A stretch of DNA of 64,000 nt, from contig JAHBYC010000010.1 of NCBI GenBank assembly GCA_019636175.1, positions 1 to 64,000 on the forward strand. Reading direction: 5' to 3'. The notes under the pieces were generated by a model. It was not told the DNA's origin. It saw only the letters and a program-made list of their open reading frames with translations, and did not search any database. The DNA comes from Caulobacter sp. Lineage in GTDB: Bacteria; Pseudomonadota; Alphaproteobacteria; Caulobacterales; Caulobacteraceae. Positions 22,803 to 30,965 of the stretch are shown one piece after another. Position 1 is the stretch's first letter, and each line of letters begins with the position of its first letter. The position numbers were made by a program, and so were the translations under genes.

Positions 22803-24392
22803 ATGTCCAATACCCCTGCCGCCGAGGCCGCGCGCCGACGCACATTCGCCATCATCAGCCATCCCGACGCCGGCAAGACCACCTTGACCGAGAACCTGCT
22901 GCTGGCCGGCGGGGCCATCCGCGCGGCGGGGCAGGTGCGGGCGCGAGGCGAGAACCGCCGGACCCGGTCGGACTGGATGAAGATCGAGCGCGAGCGCGGC
23001 ATTTCCGTCTCGGCCAGCGTCATGACCTTCGACCACGACGGGTTGATGTTCAACCTGCTCGATACGCCGGGTCACGAAGACTTCTCGGAAGACACCTATC
23101 GCACGCTGACGGCCGCTGACGCCGCGGTCATGGTGCTGGACGCCGCCAAGGGCATCGAGCCCCAGACCCTGAAACTGTTCGAGGTCTGCCGCCTGCGCGA
23201 CATCCCGATTGTCACCTTCATCAACAAGATGGATCGCGAGGCGGAGGATCCCTTCGCCCTGCTGGACGAGATCGCCTCCAAGCTGGCGCTGGACCCGGCG
23301 CCCCTCTACTGGCCCGCGGGCTCGGGCAACCGCTTCAAGGGCATGGTCGACCTGCGGAACGAGACCTTCATTCCCTACAATCGCAATCGCGAGGAGGGGC
23401 ATCCCGCGCCGGTTCCCCTGCAGTCGAATGCGATCCTGTCCCATCTCGACGCCGACGAGCTGGAAGAGGCTCAGGAGGGGGCGATGCTGGTGCAGGAGGC
23501 CTCCCGGCCCTTTGACCCGCAGGCCTTTCTCGAAGGGCATATGACGCCGGTTATCTTCGGCTCGGCCCTGCGCAAGTTCGGGGTCGATGAACTGCTGTCG
23601 GTGCTGGCCGCCTTCGCGCCGCCGCCCCGCGAGGTCGAGGCCGAGCGCGGCGGTGCGGAGACCCAGGTGTCTCCGGGCGATACGGAAGTCTCCGGCTTCG
23701 TCTTCAAGGTCCAGGCCAATATGGACCCCAACCACCGCGACCGCATCGCCTTCTTCCGGCTGACGTCCGGCCGGTTCCAGCGCGGCATGAAGCTGAAGTC
23801 CCAGGGCACCGGCAAGCAGATGAGCGTCAACGCGCCCATCATGTTCTTCGCCTCCGACCGCGAACTGGCCGAGGAAGCCTATGCGGGCGATGTGATCGGC
23901 ATTCCCAACCACGGCGTCCTGCGGGTCGGCGACAGTCTGTCGGAAAGCGGAGCTCTGCGGTTCGCCGGCCTGCCCAACTTCGCGCCTGAAATCCTGCGGC
24001 GGGTCCGGGTCAAGGACCCCCTGAAGGCCAAGCACCTCAAGCGAGCCCTGGAGGGCCTGGCGGAAGAGGGTGTGACCCAGCTGTTTCGCCCGACGCTGGG
24101 CTCGGACTTCATCGTTGGCGCGGTCGGACAACTGCAGTTCGAGGTCATGGCCGACCGACTGGCCGGCGAATACCAGCTGGATGTGATCTTCGAGACCGCG
24201 CCCTATGCCGAGGCCCGCTGGCTTGGCGGGACCGACGCCGCCATCGAGACCTTCGCCTCGACCCACCGCACGGCGATGGCGACGGATATCGACCAGTCGC
24301 CGGTGTTCCTGGCCAAGTCGGCCTGGGAGATTTCATACGTCGCGGAACGCTATCCCGACGTGTCCTTCCAGTACACGCGGGAGCGGGGCTAG
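22803..24392 (+). CDS. prfC: Peptide chain release factor 3 (529 aa)
   Basis: A translational GTPase that recycles RF1/RF2 after termination. G1 SHPDAGKT (residues 19-26), G2 region ERGISVSASVMTF, G3 DTPGHEDF and G4 NKMD are all intact. The RF3-specific NRRTRSDWMKIERERGIS stretch and a C-terminal domain ending KSAWEISYVAERYPDVSF distinguish it from EF-G. Full length. Starts 32 bp after the peptidase gene. Confidence 0.97.
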   Translation: MSNTPAAEAARRRTFAIISHPDAGKTTLTENLLLAGGAIRAAGQVRARGENRRTRSDWMKIERERGISVSASVMTFDHDGLMFNLLDTPGHEDFSEDTYRTLTAADAAVMVLDAAKGIEPQTLKLFEVCRLRDIPIVTFINKMDREAEDPFALLDEIASKLALDPAPLYWPAGSGNRFKGMVDLRNETFIPYNRNREEGHPAPVPLQSNAILSHLDADELEEAQEGAMLVQEASRPFDPQAFLEGHMTPVIFGSALRKFGVDELLSVLAAFAPPPREVEAERGGAETQVSPGDTEVSGFVFKVQANMDPNHRDRIAFFRLTSGRFQRGMKLKSQGTGKQMSVNAPIMFFASDRELAEEAYAGDVIGIPNHGVLRVGDSLSESGALRFAGLPNFAPEILRRVRVKDPLKAKHLKRALEGLAEEGVTQLFRPTLGSDFIVGAVGQLQFEVMADRLAGEYQLDVIFETAPYAEARWLGGTDAAIETFASTHRTAMATDIDQSPVFLAKSAWEISYVAERYPDVSFQYTRERG

Positions 24393-24414
24393 GCCCGCCC
24401 CGCCCGCCGCCGGA

Positions 24415-24738
24415 TCAGCGGCGGCTGTCGTCGACCCAGCGCAGCTCTCCGACCATCGATTCCAGTCGCTGGTATTCCGTCGGCGTGATGCAGCGGGGGG
24501 CGTCCCAGCTGGTCGCGGAATCGCGGCTGTCGACGACATCCTGGGCCGAGACATAGCGGACTTCGCCATATTCCCGCTTGAAGGCGCGGCGCGAGGCCTC
24601 GTCACGGTTGCACACCACCAGTTCCCGGGCGGCGCGAGGGGCGGTCGTGCTCACGGGCGTCGCCCGGACAGCGATCGGCGCGCCAGACATGTCCGCCCCA
24701 AGGCCGGCCGCCAGCGCCAGGATCGTCACGATCATCAT
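24415..24738 (-). CDS. Small exported hypothetical protein (107 aa)
   Basis: A hydrophobic N-terminus (MMIVTILALAAGLGADMSGA) suggests export. The mature part has two Cys residues (VVCNRD, APRCITP) that could pair in the periplasm, and a charged C-terminus (GELRWVDDSRR). Family not recognised. It is convergent with prfC, 22 bp apart. Confidence 0.6.
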   Translation of the reverse strand: MMIVTILALAAGLGADMSGAPIAVRATPVSTTAPRAARELVVCNRDEASRRAFKREYGEVRYVSAQDVVDSRDSATSWDAPRCITPTEYQRLESMVGELRWVDDSRR

Positions 24739-24977
24739 CTCGAATCCTCCTCAGACTTGCCCCGGTTTGGTCCGGGCTCGGAGGAAGCTTACGGCGTTTG
24801 CGACAATTGTGAAGGTTTTTTGTCAGCCTGTGGATAACTCTGGATCAGGTGCTCGATCGGCGGCGTCGTGCCGGCTTCATTGACCCTGGCTGGACGCTCG
24901 GCGATCCTCACACGCACCGGGCGCCGTCGACCGCGGCGCTGAACAGACCCGATCAGATGGACCGGGAGGGCAGGGCG

Positions 24978-25304
24978 ATGCTGGTGCTTGTGTTGAGTCT
25001 GATGGCGGCCCCTCAGGACGGGCCGCCGCCCTATTCGCGGACGCTGGCCTGCGCCGGACTGACACGGGCCTGGTCCGACCAACTGCCGTCCGACGCCCCG
25101 GATGCGCGAGAGTCGCGCAGCGATGCGGAGTTCTGGGCCTTCGCGGTCATGGACGCAGCCCGCCGAAGCGGTCACACCGCCGCCGTCGCCGAGGCGGACC
25201 AGTTGAAGGCCAGGGACGCGGCCCGGGCGATGTTCACCGACCAGCCGGACGAGGCCGCCAAGGACCTCGAGACCTGCAGGAAAATGAAGCCGCCGGGCGT
25301 CTGA
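24978..25304 (+). CDS. Small exported hypothetical protein (108 aa)
   Basis: Starts MLVLVLSLMAAPQDG, a short export signal, preceded by GGGAGGG 7 nt upstream. The rest is helical and charged with two Cys residues (LACAGL, ETCRKM). No family recognised. An earlier in-frame ATG at 24849 would add 43 residues without signal-peptide character and is disfavoured. Confidence 0.55.
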   Translation: MLVLVLSLMAAPQDGPPPYSRTLACAGLTRAWSDQLPSDAPDARESRSDAEFWAFAVMDAARRSGHTAAVAEADQLKARDAARAMFTDQPDEAAKDLETCRKMKPPGV

Positions 25305-25392
25305 CCCGCGCCGGAACCGGCCGCTCGATGCGAACGGCCTCGCGTCCTGAATTGTGGGCCGCCCCCTCGACCTTGGGCCCGGCTGAGGTTAC

Positions 25393-27195
25393 TTGAGCGC
25401 GCCCATGCGCCCTCCCGTCCTCGCTCTCAAGGCCGTCCGCCTCATCGACGGCGCCACCCCCCTGTTCGACGGGGTCGATCTGGCCCTTGAACCCGGCGTG
25501 CGCGCCTGCCTGGTCGGTCGCAACGGGGCGGGAAAATCGACTCTGATGCGGCTGCTGATGGGCGAGATCCAGGCGGACGGCGGCGAACGCATCGTCACGC
25601 CGGGGGCCCGGATCAGCGTGGTCCCGCAGGAGCCGAAAATCTCCGGCGACACGCTGCTGGACTACGCCATGCTTGGCGGAGCCCAATCCTATGAGGCCGA
25701 GGCGGCGCTGCAGGCGCTGGGCGTGGACCCCGCCAAGCCCGCGCAGGGACTGTCCGGGGGGGAGATCCGCCGCGCCGCCCTGGCCCGCGCCTTCGCCGAA
25801 CAGCCTGACGTTCTGTTGCTCGATGAGCCGACCAACCACCTGGACATCCTGGCCATCGAGACGCTTGAGACCCTGCTCAAGTCCAGTCGCGCCGCCGCCC
25901 TGGTGGTCAGCCATGACCGGGCGTTTCTGGAGCGCACGACCAGCCGCTGCTTCTGGCTGGAAAGCCGCCGGGTTCGCAAGCTGGACCGGGGCTTTGCCGC
26001 GTTTGACGACTGGGCTGAACAGCAGATGGAGGCCGAGGCGGACGAGCAACGCCGCCTCGACGCCGCGCTGGTCCGCGAAAATCACTGGATGCAGCGGGGC
26101 GTCACCGGTCGACGGGCCCGCAATGAAGGACGCCGCCGGCGACTGGTCGCCATGCGGGAGCAGAAGTCGGAATATCTGCGCCAGGCGCGTGGCGCGTTGA
26201 CCATGGACATCGCCGTCGCCTCCGCTTCGGGAAAGCGCGTCGCCGAGGCCAAGGGGTTGTCCAAGGCCTATGGCGACAAGGTGCTGGTCAAGGGCTTCTC
26301 GACCCGCATCCAGCGCGGCGACCGCATCGCCATCGTCGGCCCCAATGGCGCGGGCAAGACGACCCTGGTCAAGCTGTTGCTGGGCGAGCTTTCGCCGGAC
26401 GCGGGCACGGTGACTCTGGGGACCAACCTGCAGATCGCCTATATCGACCAGGCCCGCGCCGACCTGGACGACAGCGCCACCCTGTGGGACGCCCTGACGC
26501 CCGGCGGCGGCGACCAGGTGATGGTTGGCGATACGCCGCGCCATGTGGCCGGCTACGCCAAGGACTTCCTGTTTCGCGACAATCAACTGCGCCAGCCGGT
26601 GTCGACCCTGTCAGGCGGCGAGCGGGCCCGGCTGCTGCTGGCCCGGGCCCTGGCCACGCCCGCCAATCTGCTGGTGCTGGATGAGCCGACAAACGACCTG
26701 GACATGGAGACCCTTGATCTCCTGGAGGACCTGCTGGCGGGGTTCGAGGGCACTCTGGTTCTGGTCAGCCACGACCGTGACTTTATCGACCGCCTTGCAG
26801 GCTCGACGATCGGCCTGAACGGGGCGGGCGAGGTCGTCGAGACCCCGGGCGGCTGGAGCGACTTTCTCAGTCAGAACCCCGGCTTCTTCACCAGCGGCAT
26901 GGTCTCGCAAACGCCTGCCCGTAAAACCGCTCCGGCGCCCCCGCCCCAGCCCAAGAAGGCCTCCAAGCTCTCCTACAAGGATCAGCGCCGACTTGAGGAA
27001 GTCGAGCGGCTGGCGACCGAACTGCCCCTGGAAATAGCCCGGCTGGAGAAGGAGCTTGAGGATCCGGATCTCTATAGCCGCGACCCTGCCGGCTTTGACC
27101 GGACCATGAAGGCGCTGGAAGCGGCCAGGGCGACCCTCGAGGCGGCGGAAGAAGACTGGCTCCTGCTCGAGGAAAAGCGCGAGGCGTTGTCCTAG
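25393..27195 (+). CDS. uup: ABC-F family ATPase, Uup-like (600 aa)
   Basis: Two tandem ABC ATPase domains without membrane segments: Walker A GRNGAGKS near residue 42 and GPNGAGKT near 315, signatures LSGGEIRR and LSGGERAR, Walker B LLLDEPTNHLD and LVLDEPTNDLD, with the ABC-F inter-domain linker between them. The C-terminal 80 residues (SYKDQRRLEEVERLATELP ...) form the coiled-coil DNA-binding-like tail typical of Uup. ABC-F proteins act on ribosomes; Uup is also linked to transposon excision. Start is TTG at 25393 (GAGG upstream) or ATG at 25405. Its stop overlaps a palindromic repeat. Confidence 0.92.
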   Translation: MSAPMRPPVLALKAVRLIDGATPLFDGVDLALEPGVRACLVGRNGAGKSTLMRLLMGEIQADGGERIVTPGARISVVPQEPKISGDTLLDYAMLGGAQSYEAEAALQALGVDPAKPAQGLSGGEIRRAALARAFAEQPDVLLLDEPTNHLDILAIETLETLLKSSRAAALVVSHDRAFLERTTSRCFWLESRRVRKLDRGFAAFDDWAEQQMEAEADEQRRLDAALVRENHWMQRGVTGRRARNEGRRRRLVAMREQKSEYLRQARGALTMDIAVASASGKRVAEAKGLSKAYGDKVLVKGFSTRIQRGDRIAIVGPNGAGKTTLVKLLLGELSPDAGTVTLGTNLQIAYIDQARADLDDSATLWDALTPGGGDQVMVGDTPRHVAGYAKDFLFRDNQLRQPVSTLSGGERARLLLARALATPANLLVLDEPTNDLDMETLDLLEDLLAGFEGTLVLVSHDRDFIDRLAGSTIGLNGAGEVVETPGGWSDFLSQNPGFFTSGMVSQTPARKTAPAPPPQPKKASKLSYKDQRRLEEVERLATELPLEIARLEKELEDPDLYSRDPAGFDRTMKALEAARATLEAAEEDWLLLEEKREALS

Positions 27196-27243
27196 AGCCT
27201 GTTCCCATTATGGCGGAACCGCCAAATGGGTAAAACAGGCTCT
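27194..27243. repeat. 50-bp palindromic intergenic element A
   Basis: AGAGCCTGTT-CCCATT-x-TGGCGG-AA-CCGCCA-AATGGG-TAA-AACAGGCTCT: nested arms pair along nearly the full length. It begins inside the uup stop codon and could act as a terminator or REP-like element. Confidence 0.7.
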
Positions 27244-27257
27244 AAACGAAGCATGAC

Positions 27258-27304
27258 GAGCACGATTCAACGATTAGACGGTTCCGTTTAATCGCATCGT
27301 GCTC
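27258..27304. repeat. 47-bp palindromic intergenic element B with GANTC
   Basis: GAGCACGAT (27258-27266) pairs with ATCGTGCTC (27296-27304), and CGATTAGACGG with CCGTTTAATCG apart from one mismatch. Contains GATTC (27264-27268), a CcrM-type site. The design resembles the intergenic repeats with methylation sites described in Caulobacter. Confidence 0.65.
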
Positions 27305-27842
27305 TGGCGCGCCAATTGACGTGCGCGCATGCGGTCCGATCAGAGGGCCAGGACATATCTGTGGATATCGAGAAGTGCTTTCTTGTCAGGCCCTTGCCGT
27401 CAAAATCAACAGCCCGCCCACATCTTATCCCCAAGGTTGGAGAACAGTATTCACAGCGGGCCGATACAAGACGGTTGCTGCATAAACGAAGTCGTCGCAC
27501 AGTCAACCCGTCGAGAGGAACCGCGGCGCGGGCGAGACGGGAAACCGGAAGGCCAGGCGAGCGGAACGGGTCCAGGCCTAAGGACCGAAGGGAGACCTTC
27601 GGAAACCGGTCAGGAGCCGGTCGGATGAAGACCAGAGCAATCTGGACCCCCACGCCGACCATGACCACTCGGCCGCCAGACCCCTTCGGGGATCTGGGTA
27701 AGAGGGTGGCGCCGCCGGGCAACCGGATGCGTCGCCCTCTTGCTCATTTGGGCGACCCATTTTCAGCGAATCCGGTTCCAACATTCCCTTGGCGCGCCCC
27801 GTCGCGCGACCTACCCTCTGTCACATCAGGATGGAGGGTTCG
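27305..27842. other. Unexplained 538-bp intergenic region with DnaA-like boxes and hairpins
   Basis: No reading frame here looks coding. The first third is relatively AT-rich and has three DnaA-box-like sequences (27360-27455). The rest shows four hairpins: CCGAAGG-GAGA-CCTTCGG (27585-27602, GNRA-type loop), ACCGG/CCGGT (27605-27621), CCAGACCCC-TTCG-GGGATCTGG (27676-27697, UUCG loop, one mismatch) and GTCGCCC/GGGCGAC (27731-27756). This could be a noncoding RNA or leader of the ABC importer. It does not match the RNase P, tmRNA, SRP or common riboswitch cores I know. Confidence 0.4.
27360..27455. promoter_or_regulatory. Three DnaA-box-like sequences
   Basis: TGTGGATAT (27360-27368, inverted), TTATCCCCA (27425-27433) and GTATTCACA (27447-27455) each match TTATNCACA or TTATCCACA in all but one base. 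Three within 96 bp is unusual in GC-rich DNA. DnaA binding is not demonstrated. Confidence 0.4.
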
Positions 27843-28841
27843 ATGACGTCACGCCGCATGGTTCTCGGCGCCGGTCTCGCGGCGCTGGCGGCCGCCTGCT
27901 CAAAGGCGCCCGCGACCCCGCCCGGCCGGACCCTCATTCGCTTCGCCACCGACTGGAAGGCCCAGGCCGAGCACGGCGGCTTCTATCAGGCCCTGGCGAT
28001 GGGCGAGTACGCCAGGCGCGGGCTGGAGGTGGAGATCAAACAGGGCGGTCCCGGGGTCAATGTGCCGCAACTCCTGGCCGCCGGCGCGGTCGAGCTCGGC
28101 ATGGGCTCCAACGGTTTCATCGCCCTGAACCTGGTCAAGGAGGGCGTTCCTGTGAAGGCGGTCGCGGCCTTCATGCAAAAGGACCCGCAGGTCCTGCTGG
28201 CCCACCCCGGCCAGGGTGTCGCCTCCATCGCCGACATGAAGGGCCGGCCGATCCTGCTGTCGGCAGCGTCGCGCGAAGCCTTCTGGGTCTGGTTGCGGGC
28301 CAAGTACGGGTTCAGCGATGACCAGATCCGCGCCTACAACTACAGCGCCGCGCCCTTCCTCGCCGACAAGCGCGCGATCCAGCAGGGCTACCTGTCGAGC
28401 GAACCCTACACCATCGAGAAGGAGGCCGGCCTCAAGCCGGAGGTATTCCTGCTCGCTGACGAGGGCTATCCCGGCTACGCCACCATGGTCCTTGCCCCTG
28501 ACAAGCTGATCAATCGCAACCCCGACGCCATCCGCGGCTTCATCGAGGCCAGCGCCATCGGCTGGAGGGAATACCTCAAGGGAGACCCGTCGGCGGCCGA
28601 CGCCCTGATCCTGAAGGACAATCCGGAGATGACCCCGGAGCTGCTGGCCTACGCACGCAAGGTGATGAACCAGTACGGCATCGTCGACAGCGGCGACGCC
28701 GCCACCCTGGGTCTGGGCGCCATGACCGACGCCCGCTGGGCAGAGTTCTTCAAGGTCACCTCCGAACAGGGCGTCTACCCCAAGGACATGGCCTACAAGG
28801 ACGCCTACACCCTGCAGTTCGCGGGGCCCGCCGCCAAGTGA
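27843..28841 (+). CDS. ABC importer substrate-binding lipoprotein, NMT1/THI5-like (332 aa)
   Basis: Periplasmic binding protein of the NMT1/THI5-like class. The N-terminus MTSRRMVLGAGLAALAAACS combines a twin-arginine pattern with a probable lipobox Cys at 19. The signature DWKAQAEHGGFYQALAMGEY and the LELxxxxGGPGVN-type segment (LEVEIKQGGPGVN) are those of ThiY/RibY-like proteins that bind thiamine-precursor pyrimidines or riboflavin-like ligands; the ligand here is not determined. GGAGGG precedes the ATG. It overlaps the ATPase gene by 4 nt. Confidence 0.9.
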   Translation: MTSRRMVLGAGLAALAAACSKAPATPPGRTLIRFATDWKAQAEHGGFYQALAMGEYARRGLEVEIKQGGPGVNVPQLLAAGAVELGMGSNGFIALNLVKEGVPVKAVAAFMQKDPQVLLAHPGQGVASIADMKGRPILLSAASREAFWVWLRAKYGFSDDQIRAYNYSAAPFLADKRAIQQGYLSSEPYTIEKEAGLKPEVFLLADEGYPGYATMVLAPDKLINRNPDAIRGFIEASAIGWREYLKGDPSAADALILKDNPEMTPELLAYARKVMNQYGIVDSGDAATLGLGAMTDARWAEFFKVTSEQGVYPKDMAYKDAYTLQFAGPAAK

Positions 28842-29572
28842 TCGCGGCGCTCCAGTCGGTTGAGGTCCACTACGACCGCGGGATCGCGCTGGGGCCGATA
28901 GACCTGGCCCTGGCGGACGGCGAGGTCGTCGCCCTTGTCGGGCCGTCAGGTTGCGGCAAGTCGACGGCGATGCGTTTGCTGGCCGGGCTTGAGCCGCCGA
29001 CGCGTGGCGAGGTGGCGCGTTCACCGGAGCGGGGCGAGACCTCGCTTGTCTTCCAGGCTCCGACCCTCGCGCCCTGGCTGAGCGCCCGTGACAACGTCGC
29101 CCTTCCCCTGGAACTGACGGGCCGCGGGCGGGACGAGGCCCGGCGGGCGGCGGACGTCTGGCTGGCGAGGGTCGGGCTGGAGGGATCGGAGCGGGCCCGG
29201 CCGGCGCAGCTGTCCGGCGGCATGGCGATGCGGGTTTCCCTGGCCCGGGCCCTGGCGACCGGCCCGAGGTTGCTACTGCTCGACGAGCCCTTCGCGGCGC
29301 TGGACGAGATCACCCGCCGGCGCCTGGCCGATGATGTTCTCGCCCTGTGGGCCGACCTTGGGCCCGCCATCCTGTTCGTCACCCACAATGTCGAGGAGGC
29401 GGTCTATATGGCCGACCGCGTGGTGGTGATGACGCCGGGGCCGGGGAGGATCGCCGGCGAGGTCACAATCGACGCCCCGACCCCGCGCCCGGAAGGCTTC
29501 CGCACCACATCCCGCTTTCGCGAGGCCGCCGAGGCCGTGTCGATCTTGCTGGCGAGGGGAGGGGCGATTTGA
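28838..29572 (+). CDS. ABC importer ATPase (244 aa)
   Basis: Nitrate/sulfonate/taurine-type ATP-binding subunit. Walker A GPSGCGKS, Q-loop VFQAPTLAPW, signature LSGGMAMRVSLARAL, Walker B LLLLDEPFAALDE and H-loop VTHNVEEAV are all present. GTG start overlaps the binding-protein stop (GTGA), and its own stop overlaps the permease start, so the three genes form one translationally coupled operon. Confidence 0.95.
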   Translation: MIAALQSVEVHYDRGIALGPIDLALADGEVVALVGPSGCGKSTAMRLLAGLEPPTRGEVARSPERGETSLVFQAPTLAPWLSARDNVALPLELTGRGRDEARRAADVWLARVGLEGSERARPAQLSGGMAMRVSLARALATGPRLLLLDEPFAALDEITRRRLADDVLALWADLGPAILFVTHNVEEAVYMADRVVVMTPGPGRIAGEVTIDAPTPRPEGFRTTSRFREAAEAVSILLARGGAI

Positions 29573-30336
29573 GACGGCTCGTCGATCTCCTGGCGCCCCT
29601 GACGCTGGTGATCGCCCTCCTCGTCGGCTGGGAGCTCGCCTGTCGGCTCCTGTCCGTGCCGGTCTATCTCCTTCCGGCCCCGAGCGCGGTGTGGACCAGC
29701 CTGGTTTCCGACTGGCAGGCCCTGGCGGCCGCGGCCTGGACGACCCTGTCGATGGCGCTGATCGCCCTGGTGATCGCCAGCCTTGGCGCCTGCTCCCTGG
29801 CCTTGCTGGGCGGGCTCAGCCCGTTGATCGAAAAGGCCATCCAGCCGATCGCGGTCAGTCTGCAGGTGACGCCGGTCATCGCCATCGCACCGTTGGTGAT
29901 GATCTGGACCGGGCTGGACCATCCTGGCCGGGCGATCATCGTGCTGGCCACGATCGTCGCCTTCTTCCCGATCTATTCGGGCGCCGCCACCGGTTTGCGG
30001 GCGACCGATCCCGACCTTCAGCGCCTGTTCGTCCTCTATGGCGCCAATCGCTGGCAGACCCTTCTGCGCCTGCGCCTGCCCTCCGCCTTGCCGGCCCTGA
30101 TCGAGGGTCACAAGGTGGCCACCTCCCTTTCGGTGATCGGCGCGGTGGTCGCCGAATTCGTCGCCGGCTCCGGCGGCGCCCAGGGGCTTGCCTGGCGCAT
30201 TGTCGAGTCGGCCAACCGCCTGCAGACCGCGAGGGTCTTCGCCGCCCTGTTCACCCTGGCGGTGATGGCGGCGCTGCTGTTCAAGCTGGTCGACATTCTC
30301 GAGCGACGCCTGCTGGCCTGGTGGCGCGGACGTTAG
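29569..30336 (+). CDS. ABC importer permease (255 aa)
   Basis: Six membrane helices in the BPD_transp_1 arrangement. The cytoplasmic EAA-like loop LYGANRWQTLLRLRLPSALP contacts the ATPase. The TTG start at 29569 overlaps the ATPase stop (TTGA) and has GGGGAGGGG upstream; a longer frame upstream is antisense-like overlap of the ATPase and is rejected. Together with the two preceding genes it makes a complete importer. Confidence 0.93.
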   Translation: MRRLVDLLAPLTLVIALLVGWELACRLLSVPVYLLPAPSAVWTSLVSDWQALAAAAWTTLSMALIALVIASLGACSLALLGGLSPLIEKAIQPIAVSLQVTPVIAIAPLVMIWTGLDHPGRAIIVLATIVAFFPIYSGAATGLRATDPDLQRLFVLYGANRWQTLLRLRLPSALPALIEGHKVATSLSVIGAVVAEFVAGSGGAQGLAWRIVESANRLQTARVFAALFTLAVMAALLFKLVDILERRLLAWWRGR

Positions 30337-30389
30337 GGCGACCTTAAGCGGCGCTGGCCTATACAACCGGGAATCAACCCCGGGTATTC

Positions 30390-30965
30390 ATGGCCATGCG
30401 CCCTGGTCTCATCCTTCTGCTGCTCGCCCTGCCCGGCGCCGCCATGGCGACGGAAGACCGGTATGGACCGCGCCGCGCGTCCGAGCTGACGGTTGCCGGG
30501 TCGGCCACGAGGCCGCAGGCCTATGGCGGACCGACGCTGACCTGGTCGGGCAAGGCGCAGGCCTCGGTTCCGGACGCGCGGCGGTCGGTTGCCGCAGCGC
30601 CAACGGCCCCGGTCAGGTCCCCGCCGGCCTATGCTGACCGCGGCGCAGCGCCTGCGCCCGCGCCGCCAGCGTCCCTGCCGACCAGCCTCTATGACGGCCC
30701 CGCCGCGCCGGCCCAGGCCGCGCCCCCGTCACCGCCGGTTGCCGCCTCGCCCTATGGCAATTACCAGCCCCGAGCCTATTCGGTGGTTCGCGAGTATGGC
30801 GGGACGCCTGACCGCATTCCGGCCCCGCCGCCGCAGAGCGCCTTCACCGGTCCCGAGGTCTCGCTGATGCCCGGACTGCTCGGCGCGGCGCCTCCGGATG
30901 ATCCGGCGGGCGATGCCGACACAGAAGACCCCGAAGCCCGCCGCCCGGCCAAGGACAAGAAATGA
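30390..30965 (+). CDS. Proline/alanine-rich exported protein (191 aa)
   Basis: A signal peptide (PGLILLLLALPGAAMA) is followed by a low-complexity Pro/Ala-rich chain with tyrosine-containing patches (SPYGNYQPRAYSVVREYGG) and an acidic/lysine tail. No folded domain is obvious. Its stop overlaps the ATG of the DUF2336 gene (ATGA), suggesting a linked function. Start could be 30390 or the ATG at 30396. Confidence 0.65.
   Translation: MAMRPGLILLLLALPGAAMATEDRYGPRRASELTVAGSATRPQAYGGPTLTWSGKAQASVPDARRSVAAAPTAPVRSPPAYADRGAAPAPAPPASLPTSLYDGPAAPAQAAPPSPPVAASPYGNYQPRAYSVVREYGGTPDRIPAPPPQSAFTGPEVSLMPGLLGAAPPDDPAGDADTEDPEARRPAKDKK

Noticed and set aside
27305..27460. Chromosomal replication origin
   Set aside because: Only three imperfect boxes, and the usual origin neighbours (hemE, parAB, dnaA, gidA) are not present.
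27541..27622. Cobalamin-riboswitch-like GGGAGACCTTCGG and GGGAAACCGG
   Set aside because: The order and surrounding conserved boxes of the B12 element are absent; the match is a simple hairpin. TPP and FMN boxes are absent too.
27640..27690. tRNA-like GCCGAGTGGTCA on the minus strand
   Set aside because: No T-arm GGTTCGA or acceptor pairing follows at the right distance.
27316..27846. 176-codon plus-strand frame and a 144-codon minus-strand frame in the intergenic region
   Set aside because: Arg/Pro/Thr-rich low-complexity translations, no ribosome site, no family resemblance.
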